Position numbers and translations under genes: made by a program
Notes under the pieces: generated by a model
Told to the model about the DNA's origin: nothing
Seen by the model: the letters and a program-made list of their open reading frames with translations, nothing else
Databases searched by the model: none
Shown here: positions 17,346 through 25,723 of the stretch, one piece after another
Numbering within the stretch: the stretch's first letter is position 1
How the letters are laid out: the number at the start of each line of letters is the position of its first letter
DNA from: Dehalogenimonas sp. WBC-2
Lineage (GTDB): Bacteria > Chloroflexota > Dehalococcoidia > Dehalococcoidales > Dehalococcoidaceae
Assembly: GCA_001005265.1 (NCBI GenBank)
Contig: CP011392.1
Span: 1,547,902 to 1,611,901 of the forward strand
Reading direction: 5' to 3'
DNA length: 64,000 bases

Positions 17346-18017
17346 TCAGATTTCTAACCGATAACTATTATTTTTAAGCCACAATTGCCGTTGACGGAAT
17401 TCCGGACAAAAGCGTTTAACAAAATCCCAGAACTCCCGGGAATGGCCGCGATGCTTGAGATGCGCCAGCTCATGGACCACCAGATAATCAATGACTTCCT
17501 GAGGTGCCATGACCACTTTCCAGTTAAAATTGAGTCCCCCGCCTGCGCCGCATGAACCCCAGCGCCGCTCCGGGCTGGTTATCCGCAGGGCAGAGGGCTG
17601 ACACCCCATCAGCGCAGCATAATGAATAACACGTTCAGTAAAGATCTGGCGCGCCCGGGACTTATACCACTTGATAATCACATCTCTAGCTCGCGGTAGA
17701 GCCCCAGTTGATAGAAGAAGATCGCCGTCATAAGCGACAGGCGGCACGACAATATCAATCAGCCGTAATCGGCAGATATGCCCAAGATATAAGAACTCTT
17801 CACCGTCAATGAACATCTTAGGTTCGGGGTGGGGACGTTCAAGCGCAACTTCTTGTTTGAGTTTGATCCACTCACTGTGTGTTCCGATAAAACGATGAAC
17901 CTGTTCCAAAGAAGTGCGTCTGGGAGCCCGCACTACCAATGAGGCGTCAGGTTTGATTTCCAGCGCCATTGTACGACGAGACGATCGTATTAAAAGAAAA
18001 GTGTCTTGGTGACTCAT
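17346..18017 (-). CDS. YgjP-like (DUF45) zinc metallopeptidase
   Basis: About 223 residues if started at the ATG at 18017; an in-frame TTG at 18038 is an alternative. The signature HELAHLKHRGHSREFW contains the gluzincin-like HExxH and a third histidine, and ERRWGSCGAGGGLNFNWKVVMAP precedes it, as in YgjP/WLM-type metal-dependent hydrolases. Cytosolic; substrate not known for the family in general. No Shine-Dalgarno is visible near either start. Confidence 0.85.
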   Translation of the reverse strand: MSHQDTFLLIRSSRRTMALEIKPDASLVVRAPRRTSLEQVHRFIGTHSEWIKLKQEVALERPHPEPKMFIDGEEFLYLGHICRLRLIDIVVPPVAYDGDLLLSTGALPRARDVIIKWYKSRARQIFTERVIHYAALMGCQPSALRITSPERRWGSCGAGGGLNFNWKVVMAPQEVIDYLVVHELAHLKHRGHSREFWDFVKRFCPEFRQRQLWLKNNSYRLEI

Positions 18018-18080
18018 AGTATCGGCAAACAACAGCAATTATTAAGAAAACGGAACTTACAAATACAGGAACGCAGCTGG

Positions 18081-18920
18081 CTAATCTGAAGTTAAAACCG
18101 CAACCCACAGGGTGCCCGGGCCAGCATGAGTTCCCAATACCGCCCCTAATTGGCAGATCATGATCTTTTCTCTGGGAAGACATACCGCCAGACGTCCGGC
18201 CAGCACGTCAGCTTCATCAGGAGTAGTACTTTGGGCGACTGCAAGCGCCGCAACATTATTGAAACCCTTAGCCCAATCAACCAGGCGCTCGATACTCTTT
18301 TCCCGGCTTCTAACCTGGCCCACCGGTACAAACTCACCTTCTTTTATAGCCAATAATGGTTTAACATTCAGAACGGAACCCAGAAGTGCCTTGCCTCTGC
18401 CGATACGTCCGCCAGCTGCCAGGTATTTAAGGGTGTCAAAAATGCCCATCAGATGCATCCGGGGAACAGCATTTTCGACTGCATCCTTGATTTCACCCAG
18501 ACTGGCACCCTGTTGCGCCATCCGGCCGGCAAGCACGACCAATAGACCCAAGCCCATGGAAACTGACAAAGAGTCAATAACCTCAATAGGCACTTTGCCG
18601 GCCATCATCTGTTTTGCCTGAATTGCCGAATCATAGGTACCGCTGAGCTTTTTTGAAATATGAATGGAGATAATACCATCCGTATTTTTATCCAGCTTCT
18701 CATATACCTCCAGGAAATCCTGGGGCGACGGCTGGGATGTACTGGGATGCACTGGGTCCACCGGTAACCGTGTATAGAAATCCTCATGGCTGATATCAAC
18801 CCCATCTCTATACACCTGTTTTCCGAACCGGACATACAACGGTACGACTTTAATATCCAATTCAGCGATTATAGCGGGCGGTAGGTCGGCAGTGGTATCG
18901 GTGACTACTTTGACGGCCAT
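18081..18920 (-). CDS. DegV family fatty-acid-binding protein
   Basis: The 279-residue protein begins AVKVVTDTTADLP and includes STSQPSPQDF, HISKKLSGTYDSA and DSLSVSMGLG, the conserved blocks of the DegV fold. DegV proteins bind a fatty acid in a deep pocket and act with fatty acid kinase (FakA) in incorporating exogenous fatty acids. No fakA gene is adjacent. AAAGGGA precedes the ATG. The gene ends about 60 bases upstream of the YgjP-like gene on the same strand. Confidence 0.9.
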   Translation of the reverse strand: MAVKVVTDTTADLPPAIIAELDIKVVPLYVRFGKQVYRDGVDISHEDFYTRLPVDPVHPSTSQPSPQDFLEVYEKLDKNTDGIISIHISKKLSGTYDSAIQAKQMMAGKVPIEVIDSLSVSMGLGLLVVLAGRMAQQGASLGEIKDAVENAVPRMHLMGIFDTLKYLAAGGRIGRGKALLGSVLNVKPLLAIKEGEFVPVGQVRSREKSIERLVDWAKGFNNVAALAVAQSTTPDEADVLAGRLAVCLPREKIMICQLGAVLGTHAGPGTLWVAVLTSD

Positions 18921-19123
18921 CAGAATTCCCTTTAAGTTTATTTTCGGGATAATGGAGGTGATGAGATATAATATCTTGAATCATCGTTCAATGTAAAGGA
19001 TTATTTTGATTCTTCGCTACTTTTGCATATACCTGCTTGCAACTTCGAGGTGATATATACACCCGGCTGAAAAGAGGCTGGTATTGCTGAACGGTATCGC
19101 CATCGCCACCTCCTAGACTAACA

Positions 19124-19153
19124 TTGACACACCAGCGTCGTTATGACTATATA
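19124..19153 (+). promoter_or_regulatory. Sigma-70 promoter for the PMT-like gene, near-leaderless
   Basis: TTGACA (19124-19129), an 18-base spacer and TATATA (19148-19153) lie only 11 bases from the ATG at 19165. Transcription should begin about 5 bases before the start codon, and no Shine-Dalgarno is present. Confidence 0.6.
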
Positions 19154-19164
19154 TCGGTATCTTT

Positions 19165-20346
19165 ATGAGAAGCCTTAAGCAGAATTTCTTTCGTTTTCAG
19201 CGCTGGCAGCATGCCTGGGTAGCTATTATTATCATCGCCTCAGCGCTGTTGCACCTGGGGCTGATGTGGTTTCCCAATGACCTGGTGCTGGACGAGCAAT
19301 ACTATATAGAAGCCTCGCGGGATTACCTGCAACAGGGAGCGTTACACCAGCCGGAACACCCGCCACTGGCTAAGTTGTTCATCACCGCCGGAATGCAGAT
19401 TTTCGGCGACAATCAGTTCGGCTGGCGCATCATGCCGATAATATTCGGCCTATTGGGTATCTTCTTTTTTTACCGCATTTGCCGGCATTTTCAATTCTCA
19501 AATACCGTAACAAATGTCACCACAGCACTCTTCGCTTTTGAAAACTCAGCCTTCCTCATGGCCAGCGTAGCCATGCTCGATATCTTTTCCATAACCCTGA
19601 TGCTGGGCGGGTTCTGGGCTTACCTATCCAGAAAATATCCTCTATCTATCGCCTTTCTAACCCTAGCCGCGTTATGCAAACTCACCGCCATTTTTGGAGT
19701 CTCCGCTATAGGGTTACACTGGCTTTTATTCCGCCGCGATCAGGTGTTGACCCTGGCTTTATCCGCTCTGATAGCTTACGCATCTGGTATATTGCTTATA
19801 TCAGGATTGGAATGGGTTCTGATCGGTGAATGGCAGAATCCCCTCACCCGCGCTGGCACACTTATCAGCATACCCACCACCATCACCTTTGCCAACTCCA
19901 GCCATCCCTCAGCAGTTCACCCGTGGCAATGGGTGCTGGGTTATCAAGTAATGCCCTTTTGGTGGAACCCGCAATACATCAGCGCAGTCAATCCAACCAC
20001 CTGGGCGCTGACGCTGCCTATCTTCGGCTATACCACCTGGCTTGGTCTCCGCAAGAAGCATGAAGCCGCTTTCTTTGCCGCCGCCTGGATATTCGCCACG
20101 CTGATCGTCTGGATAGTAATCGGTTTCATCACCGACCGCATCACTTATATTTTTTACTTTGCGCCTATTGTCGGTGGGGTGGTGCTGGGACTGGCTGTCT
20201 TAATGGAAAAAGCCATCGAGTGGGGCCGGGAGCGCGGGCGTCTAAAGAAGGTTTACTGGGGCATCGGCGTTTTCCTGGCACTGCATCTGTTATTCTTCTT
20301 GGCGCTGTCTCCTTTTACCGGTTTATGGCCGGTAACTGTCAAGTAG
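19165..20346 (+). CDS. PMT-like (GT39 fold) membrane glycosyltransferase
   Basis: The 393-residue polytopic protein has about nine to ten transmembrane segments. The first external loop contains LVLDEQYYIEASRDYL, with the acidic motif used by dolichyl-phosphate-mannose protein mannosyltransferases and ArnT-like enzymes, and then QPEHPPLAKLF, typical of the PMT_2 family. It would transfer a sugar from a lipid-phosphate donor to an external acceptor, perhaps a surface protein. It is shorter than most PMTs because the C-terminal extracellular MIR-type region is absent. The promoter is directly upstream, suggesting a leaderless message. Confidence 0.8.
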   Translation: MRSLKQNFFRFQRWQHAWVAIIIIASALLHLGLMWFPNDLVLDEQYYIEASRDYLQQGALHQPEHPPLAKLFITAGMQIFGDNQFGWRIMPIIFGLLGIFFFYRICRHFQFSNTVTNVTTALFAFENSAFLMASVAMLDIFSITLMLGGFWAYLSRKYPLSIAFLTLAALCKLTAIFGVSAIGLHWLLFRRDQVLTLALSALIAYASGILLISGLEWVLIGEWQNPLTRAGTLISIPTTITFANSSHPSAVHPWQWVLGYQVMPFWWNPQYISAVNPTTWALTLPIFGYTTWLGLRKKHEAAFFAAAWIFATLIVWIVIGFITDRITYIFYFAPIVGGVVLGLAVLMEKAIEWGRERGRLKKVYWGIGVFLALHLLFFLALSPFTGLWPVTVK

Positions 20347-20368
20347 CCAGTTGTGGATTTAGCAGCGC

Positions 20369-21229
20369 TTAGGATAAATGCCCGATAGTCCGCGACAGGT
20401 ATGTTTCCAATTTGCTCCCCTTGAGCGTGCGATAAACCTTCTCTGCCTCTGCCTTATCCCGATGCAGGCTGAAAAGCGCCGGACCGGCGCCGGAAAGATG
20501 AACGTGGTAAGCCCCTGCCTCAAGAAAACGCCAATGATATTCCTCAATTTCCGGCCACAACACCCCCGCTGCCCGTTCAAAAGCATTGCCGAAAAAGGCG
20601 GCGTCAATGTCACCACCCTTGATGAGTGAATCAACCATATCTTCTGTCCTGACTCCGTCGCTGAAGTCCTCTGCTGGTTTGAGATTACCGTAAAGGCGGG
20701 CTGTCTTGCCGTTCTCCGGAGTAACTGGCGGAACTAATAGCACTACCCATGCCGGTGGCAGTGCTGGTAGCGGAGCCACCAGTTCTCCCCGTCCTTCAAT
20801 CATCGCTGTCCCGGCACAGAAGAAAAACGGCACGTCAGAACCCAGGGCTGCTCCTATTTCCATGAGAGCCCCCTGTCCCAGACCCAGACCCCACAAGCGA
20901 TTAAGACCCATCAGTGCTGATGCACCATCAGAGGAATCACCACCCAGCCCCGACATTAACGGGATACGCTTCCTAACCCGGATGAGCGCACCATATGGCA
21001 CTGGGCAGTAAGGTGCCAGAAGTTGCGCTGCCTTATAAATCAGGCTTTTGGCACCGTCCCAACCAGGCAAATCAGCGGTAATGGCCAGATGGTCACAAGG
21101 CTCAAAGTCCAGTTCATCACTCAGATCAATAGTCTGAACTACGCTCTTGATCTCATGGTAGCCGTCGGAACGTTTAGCCAAAACTTCCAGCGCCAGGTTG
21201 ATCTTGGCCGGAGCGGTAATTTTAAACAT
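20369..21229 (-). CDS. ispE: 4-diphosphocytidyl-2-C-methyl-D-erythritol kinase
   Basis: Starting at the ATG at 21229, preceded by AGGAGG, the protein is 286 residues. It begins KITAPAKINLALEVLAKRSDGYHE, the IspE substrate motif, and contains the GHMP-kinase ATP loop PLMSGLGGDSSDGASAL and the C-terminal VHLSGAGPALF. IspE phosphorylates CDP-methylerythritol in the MEP isoprenoid pathway. The gene overlaps the end of rsmA by eight bases, forming a phosphoesterase-rsmA-ispE operon, a common bacterial arrangement. Confidence 0.94.
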   Translation of the reverse strand: MFKITAPAKINLALEVLAKRSDGYHEIKSVVQTIDLSDELDFEPCDHLAITADLPGWDGAKSLIYKAAQLLAPYCPVPYGALIRVRKRIPLMSGLGGDSSDGASALMGLNRLWGLGLGQGALMEIGAALGSDVPFFFCAGTAMIEGRGELVAPLPALPPAWVVLLVPPVTPENGKTARLYGNLKPAEDFSDGVRTEDMVDSLIKGGDIDAAFFGNAFERAAGVLWPEIEEYHWRFLEAGAYHVHLSGAGPALFSLHRDKAEAEKVYRTLKGSKLETYLSRTIGHLS

Positions 21230-22082
21230 ATCCCTCCTTCCAGGAGGCCAGAAGGCGCAACCAATCTTCAATAGTCAGTGTTTCGGCGCGCCGCGCCGGG
21301 TCTATGCCGCTTTTTTGAAGTAATTCAATTATGATCATCTTTTCAAGGTCAAGACCGCCGGAAAGGGCGTTAGCCAGTTGTTTGCGCCGGGTGCCGAAAC
21401 CAGCCCGCGCCAGCTTGAAGAATTGTTTCTCATCTTCCGATGACAGGCGGCGCTCAGGTAATACCTCTATCTGAAGTATCGCTGAGGCCACTTTAGGCGG
21501 CGGATGGAAGGCTCCAGCGGGAATGTAGCTCACTACTTTCGGCTTACCGAATAGCTGCACGCTGATGGAGAGCAGACTCATCTCAGGCGGTTTAGCCGTA
21601 ATCTGCCGGGCAACCTCTTTCTGAACCATAACCGTGAGCGTCCGGGGTTGCCGCTGCGCTTCCAGAAAATGCCGCAGCACCGCCGATGTGATGTAGTAAG
21701 GCAGATTGGCAACCACTTTATAATAAGGTGCATCGCCGGCAAGAGATGACGGTGACTCTTCCATGATATCTCCGGAGACAATCTCAACCGCAGGAGTTTC
21801 AGCCAGCGTTTGCCGTAACAAAGCCACCAGATCACGATCAATTTCGACGGCGATAACTTTTCCGGCACGCTCAGCTAGGGCTTTGGTCAGGATACCTAAC
21901 CCGGGGCCAACCTCGACGACGGTGTCATCACTGCCAATGTTGGCTGCAGCCATGATCTTATCCAATACGCCACGATCTATAAGGAAGTTTTGCCCCAGAC
22001 CTTTACGGGCGCTGACACCAAAACGTTCCAACAAGGCACGAGTCTCAGCCATCAAAGAAAGAGGTGGTGGCGACGTAGTCAT
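21222..22082 (-). CDS. rsmA: 16S rRNA dimethyladenosine transferase
   Basis: The ATG at 22082 has GGAGAAAGGG upstream, inside the end of the preceding gene, and gives 286 residues. Visible motifs are KGLGQNFLID, the SAM-binding VVEVGPGLGILT and the catalytic NLPYYI. RsmA (KsgA) dimethylates two adjacent adenosines in 16S rRNA helix 45. The longer upstream frame to 22169 is read-through of the overlapping region and is rejected. The gene sits four bases after the phosphoesterase stop. Confidence 0.94.
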   Translation of the reverse strand: MTTSPPPLSLMAETRALLERFGVSARKGLGQNFLIDRGVLDKIMAAANIGSDDTVVEVGPGLGILTKALAERAGKVIAVEIDRDLVALLRQTLAETPAVEIVSGDIMEESPSSLAGDAPYYKVVANLPYYITSAVLRHFLEAQRQPRTLTVMVQKEVARQITAKPPEMSLLSISVQLFGKPKVVSYIPAGAFHPPPKVASAILQIEVLPERRLSSEDEKQFFKLARAGFGTRRKQLANALSGGLDLEKMIIIELLQKSGIDPARRAETLTIEDWLRLLASWKEGYV

Positions 22083-22086
22083 CAGA

Positions 22087-22827
22087 CTATAACCCTTTCT
22101 CCAAACGGGTAGCCAGATACAGCGGCAGGTTTTGAGACTTGATCTTGGCTTGAGTGGCGGCAATATCATAGTCCACCCGGAAAAGCCTTATGCAAGCCGT
22201 GTCACTGTCATAAACAGTATAACTTGCTCGAGGGTCGCCATCCCGCGGCTGCCCGACGCTGCCGGGATTGATGATAAATCGTCCTTTTTGAAGCATTACT
22301 CCGGCACCTGGATGAAAAGGCAGATACACCGTACCGCCGTCGTCCTCTTGCTTAAAAATCGCGGGCTGATGAGTATGGCCTACCATAGCGTGGGGTGTTT
22401 TCAATTGGCTGAAGTTCTGGTGTGCTACATGAACTGATGAAACATATTCCCGGTCCGGTTGGCAGGGACTGCCGTGCACCAGAGTAAAACCTCTCCGTTC
22501 GATGGTAAGAGGCAGTGAGTGCAGATAAGTGATATCTTCTGCAGTGAGCTGCGTTTCAGTCCAATGAACCGCGGCAGCAGCGTCAGCATTGAAATTGAAG
22601 GATTGGCCGGTATGCCGCCGGACAGCCGCCAAATCATGATTGCCGGCAACTACCGTGTCAGACAGGTTCTTAACGATTTCGATACAGGCACGGGGATCTG
22701 AGCCATAACCGGTAATGTCGCCAAGTACCCAGTATTCATCAATCTGACCGCGGCTTTCAATGTCAGCCACAACCGCTGTTAGGGCTTCCAGATTGGCGTG
22801 AATATCGGCAATAATAGCGTAACGCAT
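22087..22827 (-). CDS. Calcineurin-like metallophosphoesterase (YfcE-type)
   Basis: The 246-residue protein carries the dimetal motifs IADIHAN, GDITGYG, GNHD, LVHGSP and VGHTHQP in the family order. The narrow family resembles small cytosolic phosphodiesterases; substrate is not predictable. An extended -10 element (TGG-TATTAT, 22840 to 22835 on the - strand) ends seven bases before the ATG, with no Shine-Dalgarno, so translation may be leaderless. First gene of the operon with rsmA and ispE. Confidence 0.88.
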   Translation of the reverse strand: MRYAIIADIHANLEALTAVVADIESRGQIDEYWVLGDITGYGSDPRACIEIVKNLSDTVVAGNHDLAAVRRHTGQSFNFNADAAAAVHWTETQLTAEDITYLHSLPLTIERRGFTLVHGSPCQPDREYVSSVHVAHQNFSQLKTPHAMVGHTHQPAIFKQEDDGGTVYLPFHPGAGVMLQKGRFIINPGSVGQPRDGDPRASYTVYDSDTACIRLFRVDYDIAATQAKIKSQNLPLYLATRLEKGL

Positions 22828-23126
22828 TGAGCCAATAATACCATAGGCGTTAGCGGCGGGGGGAGGGCGGGATCTCGTAATATCTACATATAATCTTAAT
22901 TATGAATTAGCGTTAATTTATTATATTCAAATTCAAACAACGCTACCAGAGATGCTAGTTTTTGTCTATTGGCTGGTATCACCTATCTTAATGGTTTGGG
23001 ATCATTTTGATTGTTTTCTGCTTAAGACTAAAGGCATATCCAACATGAGAAGCTTCTAAAATGATTCTCGATTGTTAGATCCCCGGCACCAGCTATATGC
23101 CGCATGACACTCTTCCACTCATCCGG

Positions 23127-23843
23127 CTATTTTAACGCTGACAGACCTAGGCTGATAGTAACGGCTGCCACTATTGAGCCTAATACTGCCAGAATAATTA
23201 TTGTTGTCAGTTCTCCAGATGATAGTACTTTCTTTACCAGAGTACGGAAAAGCGCTTCTTCGGCTTTTTGTATCGCGGATTCAGCCTTTGTTCCGGCTTC
23301 ATTAGCAGCACGTTCTGCCGCCAACTTAGCTCCAGTGCTCGCTTGCTCAGCTCTCACAGCAGCAGCCTCAGCTTTAGCTTCCGCTTCTGCCGCAGCCTTC
23401 ATCGCGGAAGTCTTAACTTCAGCAAGCGCCCGTTCCATCCTGGTAATAGCTTCGTCTGCATTATTCCTTAAAGATTCAATTGCAGCTCTGATTTCGGCTC
23501 GGATTTGTTCGGCTTTGGCTGCAGCTTGTTCGGCTAGCATTTGAGCAGCAATGGCCACGTTTTCAGCTTTGGTTGCGGCACCCATCGCTGCACGGGTAGC
23601 GTCCAAGGCCGCATTTTCACCAGCAATTTTGGCCTCCTCAGCACGTTTTTCGGCTAAATATGAGGCCATATGAGCAGATTCAGAGGCTTCTTTTGCGGTC
23701 CTGGCCGCCAATTCAGCCCTCTCTAATGCAATTTCAACATTTTTGATATGACATTCCAATTCATCCAAGATGACAGGCAACGGTTGCTTTAAAATCTTCA
23801 TTCCTTCATCTTCTCTTGCAAGTCCGACTGAACTGTTTTTCAT
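23127..23843 (-). CDS. Alanine-rich coiled-coil protein with C-terminal membrane anchor
   Basis: The ATG at 23843, preceded by AAGGTG, gives about 238 residues; an ATG ten codons upstream is less likely. Residues from about 30 to 200 form one continuous Ala/Glu/Lys-rich coiled coil with heptad-like AEKAEAKA patterns. A single C-terminal transmembrane helix (TTIIILAVLGSIVAAVTISLGL) follows. The bulk is therefore probably cytoplasmic, hanging from the membrane, or periplasm-facing if inverted. It resembles apolipoprotein-like or LEA-like helical repeats. Compositional bias makes homology calls unreliable, and no function is assigned. Confidence 0.75.
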   Translation of the reverse strand: MKNSSVGLAREDEGMKILKQPLPVILDELECHIKNVEIALERAELAARTAKEASESAHMASYLAEKRAEEAKIAGENAALDATRAAMGAATKAENVAIAAQMLAEQAAAKAEQIRAEIRAAIESLRNNADEAITRMERALAEVKTSAMKAAAEAEAKAEAAAVRAEQASTGAKLAAERAANEAGTKAESAIQKAEEALFRTLVKKVLSSGELTTIIILAVLGSIVAAVTISLGLSALK

Positions 23844-24188
23844 GTGTTCACCTTGTTTCCTCTCTAACAACACAATTAGTTAAACCGGCCTAAAAAGACC
23901 GGTTCATTATTAACACCCAACTCTACAAACAACCAATGCGGAGAACATAACATACTTCTTCTGTGTCAATTCCCGTCTGTGATACGATACTAATCTGTTT
24001 GTTAAGCCAAATCAATAGTCCTGAACAAACATATTTTATTATGTCTAGTCACTAAAATGTCCGTATGTGCGAATTCGCGCCGTTCGAGCCAAGAGTATTA
24101 TTTTATGGTAATTGCAGGCATTGACATGGCATAACTTATGCGCTTTGATAAGTATAATAAAAAGACCAGAGCGGAGACGGAAAAAGAA
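23844..24188. other. Gene-less stretch upstream of a small ORF
   Basis: The first 200 bases hold the promoter region of the coiled-coil gene and nothing else recognisable. A TTGACA (24121-24126) and a TATAAT (24153-24158) occur on the + strand, but their 26-base spacing is too long for one promoter. Confidence 0.35.
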
Positions 24189-24269
24189 ATGATAGGTTGT
24201 TTGATTGTTATCACTTGTGCACTTGTTTATCTGGGCTACGAGACTGAATGGGGGACTATTCGCCTCTAG
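24189..24269 (+). CDS. Candidate 26-residue single-helix membrane peptide
   Basis: ATG at 24189 to TAG at 24267-24269 encodes a 26-residue peptide that is mainly one hydrophobic helix (IGCLIVITCALVYLGY) with an acidic tail. A TATAAT lies at 24153-24158, GGAG at 24173-24176 (spacing 12, long) and a strong terminator at 24296-24331, so a short transcript is plausible. It could be a small membrane protein, a toxin-like peptide or an RNA with a chance ORF. Confidence 0.35.
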   Translation: MIGCLIVITCALVYLGYETEWGTIRL

Positions 24270-24295
24270 CAACCATCGTACTTTATGTTGTTAAC

Positions 24296-24331
24296 AAAAA
24301 GACCCACTCAACGGTGTTGGTGGGTCTTTTT
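24296..24331. terminator. Bidirectional rho-independent terminator
   Basis: GACCCAC (24301-24307) pairs with GTGGGTC (24320-24326), extended inward by CAAC/GTTG and flanked by five A and five T. It can stop transcription from both sides, serving the - strand metallo-beta-lactamase gene (ending 24348) and any + strand transcript through 24189-24269. Confidence 0.85.
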
Positions 24332-24347
24332 ACATGACCATTAGCTT

Positions 24348-24980
24348 TTAAGTTTCCAGCACCACTACCTGCATAGAAAGCGGCAAGTTGGCGCGGCTGA
24401 CGTTGAGCTTCGGCTGCGGTGTAACCGGACTAGACCCCATTTCAGACAGGAAACGTTCAACCGGTTCCAGTTCCCGGGTACTTTCCGGCAGTTTGTAATG
24501 CATGGGGATGACAATAGACGGTTCAATCTGCCGCACCAGCCTCGCCGCCGCGGCGGCGTTTAAGGCACTCATGTCGCCCACCGGCACCATCAGGATATCA
24601 ACCTTACCAAATTCTTCTATCTCATCGTCCTTGAGAGCTACGCCTAAATCACCCAGGTGGCAGATGGTGAGTTCGTCCATCTCAATGACAAAGACGACAT
24701 TTTTGCCGCGAATCATGCCTTTTTCAGCGTCATGGAATGTTGACAGGCCGATAATTATGGCATCGCCGATCTCATATTCACCCGGCTTGCTGACAACTCG
24801 GGGCGCACCACCGATCCCATCTATGAAATTATGGCCCAGGTGCTGGTGGCTGACCGTCACGATATTAGCCGTCTGCTTGCCCAAAGTCAGACCCAGCTCC
24901 GGCGCAAAGGGGTCAGTAATAACAATAGTATTTTTGCCTTTTATCCGAAAACAGGAGTGTCCGAGGTATTTAATTTCCAT
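24348..24980 (-). CDS. Metallo-beta-lactamase-fold hydrolase (UlaG-like)
   Basis: The ATG at 24980 gives 210 residues beginning MEIKYLGHSCFRIKGKNTIVITDPF, the N terminus of the UlaG-like group. The zinc motif reads SHQHLGHN, so the usual HxHxDH aspartate is replaced by glycine. CHLGDLG and IPMHYK supply later metal-binding positions. Such proteins are hydrolases of unknown substrate in many bacteria. TTGACC-17-TATAAT ends six bases before the ATG, so the message appears leaderless; the upstream in-frame ATG at 25025 lies beyond this promoter and is rejected. Confidence 0.85.
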   Translation of the reverse strand: MEIKYLGHSCFRIKGKNTIVITDPFAPELGLTLGKQTANIVTVSHQHLGHNFIDGIGGAPRVVSKPGEYEIGDAIIIGLSTFHDAEKGMIRGKNVVFVIEMDELTICHLGDLGVALKDDEIEEFGKVDILMVPVGDMSALNAAAAARLVRQIEPSIVIPMHYKLPESTRELEPVERFLSEMGSSPVTPQPKLNVSRANLPLSMQVVVLET

Positions 24981-24986
24981 GCTGCG

Positions 24987-25015
24987 ATTATAACAAGGCC
25001 GGGGCAAGGGGTCAA
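24987..25015 (-). promoter_or_regulatory. Promoter of the metallo-beta-lactamase-fold gene (leaderless)
   Basis: On the - strand TTGACC (25015 to 25010), a 17-base spacer and a consensus TATAAT (24992 to 24987) end six bases before the ATG at 24980. The start of transcription is expected at the A of the start codon. Confidence 0.75.
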
Positions 25016-25047
25016 AGCGCATCACCGCCGTTCACCCTACCTCAGAC

Positions 25048-25530
25048 CTATTCACAACCGCAAGAAGGGTTAACAGTACTGCCGGTCACTGCTTCTATCA
25101 CTAAAGAGTCCGACGCGGTGCGAGTCAATACTTTACCGGTTTCAGCGTCTATTTCAAAGGTCAGGTAGCGAAAAATGTTCTGGGGCAGGATTCCGGCATT
25201 CAAAAATCTCGTTTCCTCACCTTGTGTCCAGCCCAGTTCTTCACCGTTTACGCTATTGTGTATAAACGAGCAGCGTACAATCCAGGTACTATCAATCCGG
25301 TTCCCGGAAAAAGTACCCTTCAGCATGATACCTTGAGGAATTTCAGCACCCGCGATGACAATCGCCTCTTCCTGACTCAAATTACCCCCCGCAATGACCA
25401 GATCATTCATGTCTACTGTTGGTGTCACCCCGAGCGAAGCTTGTGGCTCCGGCACATTACGCGCACAACCGGCAGTCTGCATTAGCAGCAGACTTAGCAT
25501 AACTACTGTCACCATTATTGTTTTTCTCAT
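25048..25530 (-). CDS. Small lipoprotein
   Basis: The 160-residue protein has a basic start (MRKT), a hydrophobic h-region and a lipobox-like LMQTAGC with cysteine at about residue 22, so it should be lipidated and exported. The mature part has no domain I can name; it includes a VRCSFIHNSVNGEELGWTQG stretch and a C-terminal CGCE. TATAAT on the - strand (25542 to 25537) lies six bases before the ATG, again a leaderless arrangement, though the -35 is poor. Confidence 0.72.
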   Translation of the reverse strand: MRKTIMVTVVMLSLLLMQTAGCARNVPEPQASLGVTPTVDMNDLVIAGGNLSQEEAIVIAGAEIPQGIMLKGTFSGNRIDSTWIVRCSFIHNSVNGEELGWTQGEETRFLNAGILPQNIFRYLTFEIDAETGKVLTRTASDSLVIEAVTGSTVNPSCGCE

Positions 25531-25646
25531 ACTTCCATTATAACCTATGTGCCAAATTAAGAATCTCCAGTGATCTAATCAGCAAGGCCATCAAACAAGA
25601 TAGCATTATCCACTCATCGAAATTCACCCTGATTCTCTCTATAACC

Positions 25647-25675
25647 TTGACAAAATCACCTTAAAAGTGTTAAAT
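25647..25675 (+). promoter_or_regulatory. Sigma-70 promoter of hrcA-grpE-dnaK
   Basis: TTGACA (25647-25652), 17-base spacer and TTAAAT (25670-25675). The start of transcription would fall at about 25682, immediately before the CIRCE palindrome, so bound HrcA would block it. Confidence 0.85.
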
Positions 25676-25683
25676 TGCATTGA

Positions 25684-25710
25684 TTAGCAATCAACATGAT
25701 AGATTGCTAA
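25684..25710 (+). promoter_or_regulatory. CIRCE operator (variant) bound by HrcA
   Basis: TTAGCAATC (25684-25692), 9-base spacer, GATTGCTAA (25702-25710): a perfect 9-9-9 inverted repeat. The classical CIRCE arm is TTAGCACTC, so one position (C to A) differs symmetrically in both arms. Placed right after the promoter of the hrcA operon, it implies heat-shock repression by HrcA. Confidence 0.92.
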
Positions 25711-25723
25711 TAGGTATAAAAAG

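Noticed and set aside
23104-23544. A 146-codon + strand frame opposite the coiled-coil gene
   Set aside because: It is the complementary strand of the Ala/Glu-rich coding repeat and has serine/alanine bias from it.
24121-24158. TTGACA and TATAAT as one promoter for the small ORF
   Set aside because: The spacing is 26 bases, too long for a sigma-70 promoter; the TATAAT may act alone or with a weak -35.
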